Source of the DNA: an uncultured Clostridia bacterium
Lineage (GTDB): Bacteria; Bacillota; Clostridia; Christensenellales; UBA1242
Assembly (NCBI GenBank): GCA_947631875.1
Contig: CANRMV010000039.1
Location: 1 to 8,709 of the forward strand
Direction: 5' to 3'
Length of the DNA stretch: 8,709 bases
The notes beneath the pieces were generated by a model. That model saw nothing but the letters and a program-made list of their open reading frames with translations, did no database searches and was not told the DNA's origin. Made by a program: the position numbers and the translations under genes. Below, piece by piece: positions 1 to 6,302 of the stretch (positions within the stretch are counted from its first letter, which is position 1; each line of letters opens with the position of its first letter).

Positions 1-215
1 TAAAAGACAGAAACGCAATAATCAAAGGCGTGGAAACCCTGTATGGCGCAGATGTGTTTGCAACCGATTTGCGAGCCGGAGCGGCACTTGTGATTGCTGG
101 GATGCGGGCGGAAGGTTACACAACAATTCACAATGTGGGCTTTATTGACAGAGGTTACTTTCAAATTGAGAAAAAATACGGCCTTTTGGGCGCTGATATA
201 GTGAGGAAAAATTGA
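1..215 (+). CDS. murA: UDP-N-acetylglucosamine 1-carboxyvinyltransferase MurA, C-terminal end (5' truncated by window)
   Basis: This is the last 70 residues of MurA, the cytoplasmic enzyme that moves enolpyruvate from PEP to UDP-GlcNAc in the first committed step of peptidoglycan synthesis. The reading frame is open from position 3, so the gene begins upstream and the GTG at 30 is internal. The motif ATDLRAGAAL matches the ATDLRASASL block of E. coli MurA (Asp369 and Arg371), and FIDRGYFQIEKK matches IDRGYERIEDK, whose Arg is the PEP-contacting Arg397. The protein ends GLLGADIVRKN, like the family's usual ALGANIERV end, so the C-terminus is intact. The TGA stop overlaps the TTG start of the next gene, which suggests co-transcription and translational coupling. 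A murA-divIB order fits a division and cell-wall cluster. It could be the MurZ paralogue, because the fragment does not separate the two. Confidence 0.95.
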   Translation, partial: KDRNAIIKGVETLYGADVFATDLRAGAALVIAGMRAEGYTTIHNVGFIDRGYFQIEKKYGLLGADIVRKN

Positions 216-1153
216 GCAAAAAACTGATTATCACACTTTCAATAATATTTTCAGTTGTGGCGGTGGTGCTTATTCTTTTTTGGACACTTTTTGCTTTGTC
301 CTCAGTGACCGTGCAATTTCATTCAACCACGATGAATCTCACAGAAATTTCCCAACAAGAAATTGTTTCGGCTGGCGGATTTCGCTATGGGGCATGCGTG
401 CTTTTTGAGGGGAAAAACAAATATATTCAAAACATCCAAAATGCCGCACAAAAAAATGAAAAACTTGCCTATTTGAAAGTTTTGAATATAGAAACAGTGT
501 TCCCAAACAAAATGGTCATTCATGTGGCAGAAAGAGAGGAAGTTTTTGCCATAAAATCAAATGAGCACACATACATTTGTGACAACGAACTGCGCGTTTT
601 GCAAATTGATGCGGACAAGCCAAACTTAATTGAAGTGCAGGGGCTGGAAATAAACAACGCTGACATCAAAATTGGCGACTTTTTAAGCGTTAAGCAAAGT
701 GCAATAAAAAGATTTTACAGCGTTATGCTTGAAAACAATCGAAACACGGCGGAACAACTTGGAAAATTTGCCAAAATTGACATATCTTCTTATACAGAAA
801 GTTTAACACAAAAAGAATATTATTCTTTAACCCTAACCACAAGGCAAGGACAAACCTACATCATAAACAACCCAAATTTTGCCTTTTCAAAAAAGGTGCA
901 ACTGCTTTTTTCAATGGAAAGCACATTGTTTTCAAAAACAAGCGATGGCAACATTCTTGATGCTGGCGGAAAAGCAATATATGTGAAAGAAATTGAAAAT
1001 GAATATTATTTTGTTCAGCAGTCCACAGAGGGCAGCCAAGTTTTAACGCAAGAAATTTTGCTTGCCTGCCGCCTAAAAGTGGACAATTTGCCTTTGGACA
1101 AGCACATAAATCGCACAGAAAATGACATTTTTGCAAGTTTGGTCAAAGTTTAA
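212..1153 (+). CDS. ftsQ: Cell division protein FtsQ/DivIB (POTRA domain, single-pass membrane)
   Basis: A 313-residue bitopic membrane protein of the FtsQ/DivIB family, a divisome scaffold that works with FtsL/DivIC outside the membrane. A single hydrophobic segment at about residues 4-28 follows a short basic start (MSKK). A POTRA-like region follows at about 31-110, with the family-typical strand ending FPNKMVIHVAEREEVFAI (97-114), then a beta-rich extracellular domain to about 260. The TTG at 212 is chosen because GTGAGG at 201-206 sits five bases upstream; it overlaps the murA stop as TTGA. Overall similarity is low outside the 97-114 block, as is normal for this family. The C-terminal tail (about 270-313) has no recognisable motif. 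The position between murA and ftsA supports the call. The gene ends about 130 bases before the next start and no terminator is evident. Confidence 0.85.
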   Translation: MSKKLIITLSIIFSVVAVVLILFWTLFALSSVTVQFHSTTMNLTEISQQEIVSAGGFRYGACVLFEGKNKYIQNIQNAAQKNEKLAYLKVLNIETVFPNKMVIHVAEREEVFAIKSNEHTYICDNELRVLQIDADKPNLIEVQGLEINNADIKIGDFLSVKQSAIKRFYSVMLENNRNTAEQLGKFAKIDISSYTESLTQKEYYSLTLTTRQGQTYIINNPNFAFSKKVQLLFSMESTLFSKTSDGNILDAGGKAIYVKEIENEYYFVQQSTEGSQVLTQEILLACRLKVDNLPLDKHINRTENDIFASLVKV

Positions 1154-1231
1154 TAAGGCCATTTTAAAAATGTATATTTATGCAAAATTTCTAATAAAAA
1201 TAAAAATTTTGTAAAAACATAGTAAATTTGT

Positions 1232-1261
1232 TTGACTTTTTGTCAATTTTTGTTTTAAAAT
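1232..1261 (+). promoter_or_regulatory. Probable sigma-A promoter of ftsA
   Basis: TTGACT (1232-1237), an 18-base spacer and TAAAAT (1256-1261) make a good vegetative promoter. Transcription would begin near 1268, just ahead of the GGGGG at 1275-1279 and the ATG at 1284. The -10 covers the ATG at 1260, which argues against that ATG as the start codon. A perfect inverted repeat, TTGAC-TTTTT-GTCAA (1232-1246), overlaps the -35. Confidence 0.55.
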
Positions 1262-1283
1262 GTTGTTAGAAAATGGGGGTACT

Positions 1284-2396
1284 ATGGCAGAAGATGTAAC
1301 CGTTGTTGAAATTGGCTCTTCAAAACTCAGCCTCGTGGTGGCACAACGCGGCGTCAACGGCATTTTCAACATCAAAGCAAAAGCACAAGTTGAGTATGCT
1401 GGTTTTTTTGAGGGTGAATTTATTGAAAATTCTTTGCTTGAAGATGCTGTGTGTTCTCTCTTTGCTCAAATTAACTCGGTTTACAAGAAACCCATTCAAA
1501 AAATCTATGTGGGCGTTCCTGCGGAGTTCTCCAAAGTCACCACCACAAGAGAACAATTAAATTTCAAGTTTAAAAGGGCGGTTAGAAACAGCGACATTGA
1601 GGCGCTTTCTGATGCGGTTACAAAAAAAATTAAAGTTGACGAAATGGAAATTTTGTCCATAAATCCAATCTATTTCACGCTTGATGACAACAGAAAATCC
1701 AACTCACCTTTGGGGCTTAAAGCGGAAAAAATATCGGCAGAGTTATCCATAGTTTTGGCGCAAAGCAGATTTATCTCACTGTTCAACAAAATTTTGTCCA
1801 AAATTGGCATCGAGCAAGTTGAATATTTAAGTGAGCCACTTTGTGAGGCTATGCTTGTGCTTGAAAAGGAAGAAAGAGAAAGAACTTGCATCGTTATTGA
1901 TGTTGGGGCAAGAACAACAAGTGTGGCTTTTGTTAAGGGTGACGGACTGACAAATCTTGTGTCCTTCTCAATGGGCGGCTCGCATGTTACAAGTGATTTG
2001 TCGGAGGCATGCGGAATTGATTACAACGATGCAACCAATTTGAAGAAAAAAATTGTGCTTTCGCTGAAAGGCAATGAAAATGATTTTTATGAACTAGTCA
2101 CGCTTGGCGGACGAGTGGCAAAAATTCCGCTTGACTTTGCAAACCAAGTTGTGGGCTATCGCTTGGATTTAATGGCAAAAACAATAAATGAATGCATAAG
2201 GCTGTTTGCAAAAGAATATGTGCCATATTATCCAATCTATTTGTGTGGCGCAGGTGTAAGCAAAATTAAAGGTGGAAAAGACTACTTTGCAAAGTGCATC
2301 AACCGAAACATTATGTATGGCGTTCCACCAATTCCTGCAATGGACAAACCCGAACTTGCCGCTTTGCTTGGATTGTTAAATCGGGCAATAGACTAA
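1284..2396 (+). CDS. ftsA: FtsA-like actin-fold cell division protein lacking the C-terminal membrane helix
   Basis: A 370-residue actin/Hsp70-fold protein of the FtsA family, which normally polymerises on FtsZ and ties the Z ring to the membrane. Visible parts are phosphate-1 VVEIGSSK (7-14), an SHS2-like insertion (about 75-180), phosphate-2 VIDVGARTTSVAF (204-216), the FtsA-typical MGGSHVTSDLSEACGI (230-245) and the adenosine loop YLCGAGVSKIKGG (319-331). The start at 1284 is preferred because the G-run at 1275-1279 is suitably placed and a promoter overlaps the earlier ATG at 1260 (378 residues). Two things are odd. The protein stops at PELAALLGLLNRAID, where E. coli FtsA has STAVGLLHYG, so the linker and amphipathic membrane-targeting helix are missing. 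The usual GGGT and GG of the ATP pocket read GART and GAG. It sits directly before ftsZ, which supports FtsA over PilM- or MreB-like relatives. Confidence 0.85.
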   Translation: MAEDVTVVEIGSSKLSLVVAQRGVNGIFNIKAKAQVEYAGFFEGEFIENSLLEDAVCSLFAQINSVYKKPIQKIYVGVPAEFSKVTTTREQLNFKFKRAVRNSDIEALSDAVTKKIKVDEMEILSINPIYFTLDDNRKSNSPLGLKAEKISAELSIVLAQSRFISLFNKILSKIGIEQVEYLSEPLCEAMLVLEKEERERTCIVIDVGARTTSVAFVKGDGLTNLVSFSMGGSHVTSDLSEACGIDYNDATNLKKKIVLSLKGNENDFYELVTLGGRVAKIPLDFANQVVGYRLDLMAKTINECIRLFAKEYVPYYPIYLCGAGVSKIKGGKDYFAKCINRNIMYGVPPIPAMDKPELAALLGLLNRAID

Positions 2397-2400
2397 AAAT

Positions 2401-2430
2401 GAGCAAAAATGCACTAAAAAAGAGCAAAAA
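2401..2430 (+). repeat. Direct repeat GAGCAAAAA upstream of ftsZ
   Basis: GAGCAAAAA occurs at 2401-2409 and again at 2422-2430, with start points 21 bases apart (about two helical turns), upstream of the ftsZ -35. It could be a paired binding site or chance in an A-rich leader; nothing else supports a role. Confidence 0.3.
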
Positions 2431-2443
2431 CATATAAAAATTC

Positions 2444-2472
2444 TTGCAAAAAGCAAAATTTTCATGTAAAAT
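2444..2472 (+). promoter_or_regulatory. ftsZ: Probable sigma-A promoter of ftsZ
   Basis: TTGCAA (2444-2449), a 17-base spacer and TAAAAT (2467-2472), with TG directly before the -10. The predicted start of transcription near 2479 leaves a leader of about 20 bases that holds the strong Shine-Dalgarno AAAGGAG (2488-2494), six bases before the ATG. No terminator separates ftsA from ftsZ, so read-through from ftsA is also expected. Confidence 0.6.
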
Positions 2473-2500
2473 AAAAACATCAATCTGAAAGGAGAACAAA

Positions 2501-3736
2501 ATGGACAATATCGAAAATCAAAACAACAATGAAAACAATGCAAACCCAACCTCAATCGTTAAAATTAAAGTTTTGGGCGTGGGCGGCGGCGGAAACAACG
2601 CTGTCAATCGTATGATTGAGGCAAATGTTCGCTCGGCTGAGTTTGTTGCAATCAACACTGATAAACAGGCTTTGCTTATTTCAAAAGCGCCAAAAAGAAT
2701 TCAAATTGGCGAAAGATTAACGGGCGGTCGCGGCGCTGGCGCAATTCCTGAAATTGGAAGAAAGGCAGCAGAAGAGAGCAAGTCCACAATCACAGAAATT
2801 TTAAAAGGGACTGACCTTGTTTTCATCACCGCTGGCATGGGCGGCGGAACGGGAACGGGTGCGGCTCCTGTTATTGCTCAAATTGCAAAAGAACTTGGCA
2901 TTTTGACGGTTGGTATTGTCACCAAACCATTCCTTTTTGAAAACCCAAAGAGAATGCAAAACGCCGAAAAAGGAATTGCAGAACTCAAAAAATATGTTGA
3001 CACAATCGTCATCATTCCAAACGAAAGATTGCTCACCATTTTGCCAGAAAAAACAACTCTTGTTGAGGCATTTAGATATGCAGATGATGTTTTGAGACAA
3101 GGTATTCAAGGCATTTCCGACCTTATTGTGTTCACAGGAATGATAAACTTGGATTTCGCAGATATTGAAACCGTTATGAAAAATCGCGGACTTGCACATA
3201 TGGGCATAGGTCGTGGCAAAGGCGAAAACAAAACTTTGGACGCTGTTCGTCAGGCGGTTGCTTCACCTCTTATTGAAACCACCATTGAAGGCGCAACAGG
3301 CGTTGTTCTTAACATCAAAGGCGGCAGTGACATCACTTTGAGAGAAGTTACTGAGGCGGCAAACCTTGTTCAAGAGGTCATCGATCCATCTTGTAACCTC
3401 ATTTTTGGCAGCAGTATAGACCCAGAGATGAGAGATGAGGTTGAAATCACCATTATTGCAACAGGTTTCAAAACTCCTGGCGAAAATGAAAAAGAGCCAG
3501 AAAAGCAAATTGAAGAGCCTAAGCCACAACCTCAACCACAACCAAAACAAGAGACAAATCGCGGCGGATTTAATGTGTTCTTCCCACCATCAGGATACAA
3601 TGCTGAAAATCAACAAGTTCCACAAGATAACGGGGTTCGCTTAGAGCAAAATTCAAATTCTTCTCATGTTGATGTTGGTCCAAGCACAAATATTCCACCT
3701 TGGATTGCAAAAATTAGGAACAAAAACAAAAAATAA
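2501..3736 (+). CDS. ftsZ: Cell division protein FtsZ (tubulin-like GTPase)
   Basis: A 411-residue FtsZ, the GTP-dependent cytoskeletal protein that forms the Z ring in vegetative division and the polar septum in sporulation. After a short Asn-rich head (1-18) come the nucleotide-binding start GVGGGGNNAVNRM (26-38), the tubulin signature GGGTGTG (114-120), NPKRMQNAEKGI (148-159) and the catalytic T7 loop NLDFAD (216-221), whose Asp218 and Asp221 correspond to E. coli Asp209 and Asp212. The GTPase core ends at about 322. A disordered linker of about 75 residues follows, with a PQPQPQPKQ run, and then the C-terminal peptide IPPWIAKIRNKNKK, the docking site for FtsA, SepF and similar partners. 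AAAGGAG at 2488-2494 fixes the ATG. The protein is complete with no missing key residue. The next gene follows after 17 bases without a terminator. Confidence 0.98.
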   Translation: MDNIENQNNNENNANPTSIVKIKVLGVGGGGNNAVNRMIEANVRSAEFVAINTDKQALLISKAPKRIQIGERLTGGRGAGAIPEIGRKAAEESKSTITEILKGTDLVFITAGMGGGTGTGAAPVIAQIAKELGILTVGIVTKPFLFENPKRMQNAEKGIAELKKYVDTIVIIPNERLLTILPEKTTLVEAFRYADDVLRQGIQGISDLIVFTGMINLDFADIETVMKNRGLAHMGIGRGKGENKTLDAVRQAVASPLIETTIEGATGVVLNIKGGSDITLREVTEAANLVQEVIDPSCNLIFGSSIDPEMRDEVEITIIATGFKTPGENEKEPEKQIEEPKPQPQPQPKQETNRGGFNVFFPPSGYNAENQQVPQDNGVRLEQNSNSSHVDVGPSTNIPPWIAKIRNKNKK

Positions 3737-3753
3737 ATCTAAGGAAAATAAAA

Positions 3754-4371
3754 ATGACCGAATTAAATGGTAAAGTTGTTAATGAGGAAAATTATAAAAA
3801 AGTTAAAAAATCCTTAAAGAAAACAGGGAAAATCTTACTTATAATTGGTGGTTTATTTGCTCTTGCAGGAATAATACTTTTAATTGTGGGCTTTTGTGGA
3901 CTTAGCAATTTTCAAACTCAAAGTTTAAATCCCACTCAGCCTCCTAAAATGCCAAGCGTCATTCCTTTTGTTATTGGAGGAATTTTGTTGGCTGTTGGAA
4001 TTGCAATGTTGATATTTGGAGTTTATGCCACATTTTTTGCACACGGAAGAGAGATAATGGCATTTGGTGCAAGCACAACAGCACCAGTTGTTGGAGAAAC
4101 TGTGGATTATATAGCAAATAAAACTGCACCAGGTCTTGGCAAAGTTGCGGGAAGTGTTGCTGAGGGCATCGCAGGTGGAATTGCAAGAGGCAAAGCAGCA
4201 GGTTCAAAAGTCAAATGTTCAAATTGTGGAGAATTGAACAGCCCTCAAAATAAGTTTTGTGGCAAATGTGGAACACCTCTGAAAGTTGAAAAACATTGCC
4301 CACAGTGCGGAACAAAAATAGAAAATGGAGTTAATTTTTGTCCAAATTGTGGAAATAAAGTTGAAGAATAA
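3754..4371 (+). CDS. Uncharacterised two-helix membrane protein with two C-terminal zinc ribbons
   Basis: I do not recognise this 205-residue protein as a named family. A charged, Lys-rich head (about 1-26) is followed by two hydrophobic helices (about 27-49 and 68-95) joined by a Pro/Gln-rich loop with QPPKMP (62-67). A Gly/Ala-rich stretch (about 104-152) leads into two zinc-ribbon units with four CxxC pairs: C155-C158 with C169-C172, and C182-C185 with C196-C199. The head and ribbons are probably both cytoplasmic. AAGGAA (3741-3746) eight bases before the ATG is a good ribosome binding site. It lies 17 bases behind ftsZ and before a strong terminator, so it is likely co-transcribed with ftsZ. 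Membrane-plus-zinc-ribbon proteins are common in Clostridia and usually unassigned. A link to division is suggested only by position. Confidence 0.8.
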   Translation: MTELNGKVVNEENYKKVKKSLKKTGKILLIIGGLFALAGIILLIVGFCGLSNFQTQSLNPTQPPKMPSVIPFVIGGILLAVGIAMLIFGVYATFFAHGREIMAFGASTTAPVVGETVDYIANKTAPGLGKVAGSVAEGIAGGIARGKAAGSKVKCSNCGELNSPQNKFCGKCGTPLKVEKHCPQCGTKIENGVNFCPNCGNKVEE

Positions 4372-4373
4372 AA

Positions 4374-4403
4374 AGAGTAGCAAAATTTGCTATTCTTTTT
4401 TTT
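4374..4403 (+). terminator. Rho-independent terminator after the ftsZ / zinc-ribbon unit
   Basis: An 11-pair stem with one G-T pair, AGAGTAGCAAA (4374-4384) against TTTGCTATTCT (4386-4396), is followed by an unbroken run of Ts ending at 4403. It begins three bases after the stop codon and separates the division genes from the sporulation genes. Confidence 0.85.
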
Positions 4404-4445
4404 ATTCTTATTTGTCTTTTGGGCTTAATTTGTTTTTGTGGCAAA

Positions 4446-4471
4446 TTTGACAAGATTTGTTAAAAGTCGAA
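4446..4471 (+). promoter_or_regulatory. Spo0A-box-like sites upstream of spoIIGA
   Basis: The B. subtilis 0A box is TGTCGAA. AGTCGAA (4465-4471) matches 6 of 7 on the plus strand, and TTTGACA (4446-4452) reads TGTCAAA on the minus strand, also 6 of 7. In B. subtilis the spoIIG operon is activated by phosphorylated Spo0A through such sites upstream of a sigma-A promoter. A -10-like TAAAAT at 4516-4521 would start transcription near 4528, placing these sites roughly 55-80 bases upstream. No good -35 stands at the usual distance, as expected for an activated promoter. Confidence 0.5.
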
Positions 4472-4538
4472 GCAAAAACCCATTTTTTTCCTATCTCAAA
4501 AAGTTTAATTCCTATTAAAATGTCTTTGGGAGGGAGAG

Positions 4539-5342
4539 ATGGAAATCGTTGTGGAATATGTTTTGCTTGATAACTTTTTGATTAACATAATCGTTTTGAA
4601 ATCTGTTGCACTTCTCTTAAATGAAAAAGGTCACCTATTTTGGCTGTCGGCACTTATTGCATCTTGTGTCAATCTTGCACTGCCAATTTTGTATGTGAGT
4701 GTTTTTGGCTCTTTCCTTTTGCAATTTGGCATGGCTTTTGTTATAATTTGTCTTTCCTTCAATTTTAAAACAATAAAAAAATTTGTTCAGATTTGCTTTT
4801 GTTATTTTTTTGTTAATTTCATATATGGCGGGGCGTGTTTTGTCTTTGAACAAATGTTTGGAATAAAAAATCTTCTTGTGGTGCTTTTAATTATGGCTGC
4901 AACCTATCTTATATTTAAAATTTTGTTTAAAAAATTGTGGCGAAAGAAAGATATTAACAACTTTTGCTATGATGTGGAAATTGAAATTGCTGGCAAAAAA
5001 TGTAAGGGCAAAGCGTTTTTGGACAGCGGAAACTTGCTTTTTGATCCGCTTACAAAAAGGCCGGTTAGTTTAATTAACTTCAAAGTTTTTTCTTCTCTTT
5101 TTTCGGACATTGATTTGGAAGATGTTTTGAGAAAAGCGGACAAACTCAAAAAAATAAATTTGGCACATTACATTTCAATGGGAACGCTTTCGAATGATGG
5201 AAAAATCTTGGTTTTTGAGGCGGACAAAATTTGTGTGAAAGGACAGGTGCTTGAAAAGCCAATTTTGGGCTTGTCACTTTCAAACTTCAATGCGGCCTTT
5301 GGAACAGACATAATTTTGCATAACAATTTTGCAGGGATTTAG
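4539..5342 (+). CDS. spoIIGA: Sporulation sigma-E processing aspartic protease SpoIIGA
   Basis: A 267-residue membrane aspartic protease that removes the pro-sequence of sigma-E at the sporulation septum, in answer to the forespore signal SpoIIR. The N-terminal half has about five hydrophobic helices (roughly 4-25, 33-52, 57-76, 82-100 and 108-130) and opens with the family-typical EYVLLDNFLIN (6-16). The soluble C-terminal half carries the catalytic motif FLDSGNLLFDP (160-170), with Asp162 the expected active-site aspartate, and a later ILGLSLSNF block. The length is at or slightly below the family's usual range. GGGAGGGAGAG (4528-4538) is a very purine-rich ribosome binding site directly before the ATG. 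sigE begins nine bases after the stop, so enzyme and substrate are made from one message, as in other spore formers. Expression probably depends on the 0A-like sites upstream. Confidence 0.95.
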   Translation: MEIVVEYVLLDNFLINIIVLKSVALLLNEKGHLFWLSALIASCVNLALPILYVSVFGSFLLQFGMAFVIICLSFNFKTIKKFVQICFCYFFVNFIYGGACFVFEQMFGIKNLLVVLLIMAATYLIFKILFKKLWRKKDINNFCYDVEIEIAGKKCKGKAFLDSGNLLFDPLTKRPVSLINFKVFSSLFSDIDLEDVLRKADKLKKINLAHYISMGTLSNDGKILVFEADKICVKGQVLEKPILGLSLSNFNAAFGTDIILHNNFAGI

Positions 5343-5351
5343 GGAGGGGAT

Positions 5352-6080
5352 ATGAAAATATTTTACAAATTAAAGTTGTTCTTTTGGAAACTATTTAATC
5401 GTGAGGATAAAAGATTTATCACAAGCATACTTTGTTTTGTTTGTGGAAATAAGGCTCTGCCTGAGCCGCTTGAAATGGAAGAGGAACTTTTTCTTTTAGA
5501 GGAGACCAAAAATGGAAATGCGGTTGCACGAGATAAGTTAATAGAGCACAATTTGCGCCTCGTGGTTTTCATCGCAAAAAAATTTGAGAACACAGGTCTT
5601 GAACTTGAAGATTTGATTTCCATAGGTGCAATCGGTTTGATTAAAGCGGTTAAAACTTACAGTGTTGACAAAAACATTAAACTTGCAACCTATGCAAGCC
5701 GATGTATAGAAAATGAAATTTTAATGCAACTAAGAAAAAACACCAGAATTAAAAATGAAATTTCGCTTGACGAGCCGCTTTCGTCTGATGGTGAAGGGAA
5801 CGAACTTCTTCTTGCCGACATAATCCCTATTGACGAGGAAAGTGTGTCAAAAAACATTGAAGCAAATGCGGAGAAACAAGTGCTTATGAATGTGATTGCC
5901 AAACTTGATGAAAGAGAAAAGATAATAATGGAGTTGCGTTTTGGGCTTGCCGGCAAAGAGGAAAAAACACAAAAAGAAGTTGCCGACCTTATGGGAATAA
6001 GTCAAAGTTATATATCAAGAATCGAGAAAAAAATTTTGCTTAAACTTAGAAAAAAACTTGAAAAAGCAAGTGAAATTTGA
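5352..6080 (+). CDS. sigE: RNA polymerase sigma-E precursor (early mother-cell sporulation sigma factor)
   Basis: A 242-residue pro-sigma-E, the early mother-cell sigma factor. Residues 1-30 form the basic, aromatic, membrane-associating pro-sequence (MKIFYKLKLFFWKLF), removed by SpoIIGA. Alignment to B. subtilis places the cut near residues 27-30, where that species has VYYIGG and this one LCFVCG. Region 2 (about 67-130) contains NLRLVVFIAKKFENTG, DLISIGAIGLIKAV and the -10-recognising ATYASRCIENEILM. Region 4 (about 174-235) has LDEREKIIMELRFGL and the helix-turn-helix TQKEVADLMGISQSYISRIE (206-225). AGGGAGGGGA (5341-5350) overlaps the spoIIGA stop and gives strong translation of the ATG. 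Near-identity to B. subtilis SigE around ENEILM and GISQSYISR, together with the upstream spoIIGA, separates it from sigma-K and other sigma factors. No strong terminator follows. Confidence 0.97.
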   Translation: MKIFYKLKLFFWKLFNREDKRFITSILCFVCGNKALPEPLEMEEELFLLEETKNGNAVARDKLIEHNLRLVVFIAKKFENTGLELEDLISIGAIGLIKAVKTYSVDKNIKLATYASRCIENEILMQLRKNTRIKNEISLDEPLSSDGEGNELLLADIIPIDEESVSKNIEANAEKQVLMNVIAKLDEREKIIMELRFGLAGKEEKTQKEVADLMGISQSYISRIEKKILLKLRKKLEKASEI

Positions 6081-6133
6081 AAAAATAAAAATAATAAAAA
6101 ATATTTAAAAAATATTAAAAAAATTAAATTATA
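6081..6133. other. Pure A/T tract after sigE
   Basis: Fifty-three consecutive bases without G or C directly follow the sigE stop, with several short A-tracts and the inverted repeat AATATT-TAAAA-AATATT. It probably gives intrinsically bent or easily melted DNA upstream of the sigG control region. No reading frame or specific site is recognisable in it. Confidence 0.6.
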
Positions 6134-6140
6134 GATATTT

Positions 6141-6164
6141 TTCCATTCGATAATATGGAATTTT
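6141..6164 (+). terminator. Weak hairpin with short T run after sigE
   Basis: TTCCAT (6141-6146) pairs with ATGGAA (6155-6160) across an eight-base loop, followed by four Ts. Six pairs, mostly A-T, make it a poor terminator at best. Its loop overlaps TTCGATA (6146-6152), a 6-of-7 match to the 0A box on the minus strand. Either role is uncertain. Confidence 0.25.
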
Positions 6165-6193
6165 CAGCAATTTTTAATTATTTTTGCAAAAAA

Positions 6194-6230
6194 AGTCGAA
6201 AAAATAATTTTTTGGCTATTTTTTGTCGAA
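6194..6230 (+). promoter_or_regulatory. Two Spo0A-box-like sites 30 bases apart upstream of sigG
   Basis: AGTCGAA (6194-6200, 6 of 7) and TGTCGAA (6224-6230, exact match to the B. subtilis 0A box) lie in the same orientation with start points exactly 30 bases apart, about three helical turns. The first sits inside the loop of a perfect 10-base inverted repeat, AATTATTTTT (6176-6185) and AAAAATAATT (6200-6209). The exact box ends 13 bases before the forespore-type -35. Confidence 0.5.
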
Positions 6231-6243
6231 TTTATTTTATTTT

Positions 6244-6273
6244 GCATAACTTCGCACTCTTAGGGCAAGATAA
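6244..6273 (+). promoter_or_regulatory. Probable forespore sigma (sigma-F/sigma-G) promoter of sigG
   Basis: GCATA (6244-6248) equals the forespore -35 element. After 15 bases comes GGCAAGATAA (6264-6273), which fits the sigma-F -10 pattern GGnnAnAnTR except for one position. Read as a sigma-G -10, CAAGATA (6266-6272) after 17 bases is a weaker fit to CATnnTA. Transcription would start near 6279, just before the ribosome binding site. Sigma-F-driven, self-sustained sigG expression is known in B. subtilis. Confidence 0.6.
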
Positions 6274-6302
6274 CATTAAATTGCTTTTGAAAAGAGGTGG
6301 TT

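Noticed and set aside
1260..1283. ATG at 1260 as the ftsA start
   Set aside because: It lies within the -10 of the promoter assigned to the gene and has no binding site, whereas ATG 1284 has a G-run nine to five bases upstream and gives a normal FtsA N-terminus.
2801..3199. 132-codon open frame on the minus strand inside ftsZ
   Set aside because: Antisense to a highly conserved FtsZ core. The translation is rich in Cys, Phe and Asn with no recognisable motif and no ribosome binding site.
3516..3560. Alternating Pro-Gln codons in the ftsZ linker as a tandem DNA repeat
   Set aside because: The run is short and imperfect and lies in the disordered FtsZ linker, which is variable in all bacteria. 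No sign of a functional repeat array.
4447..4452. TTGACA as the -35 of a plain vegetative promoter for spoIIGA
   Set aside because: No -10-like hexamer at 16-18 bases or at the 21-22 bases seen in the B. subtilis spoIIG promoter. It is better explained as part of a 0A-like site.
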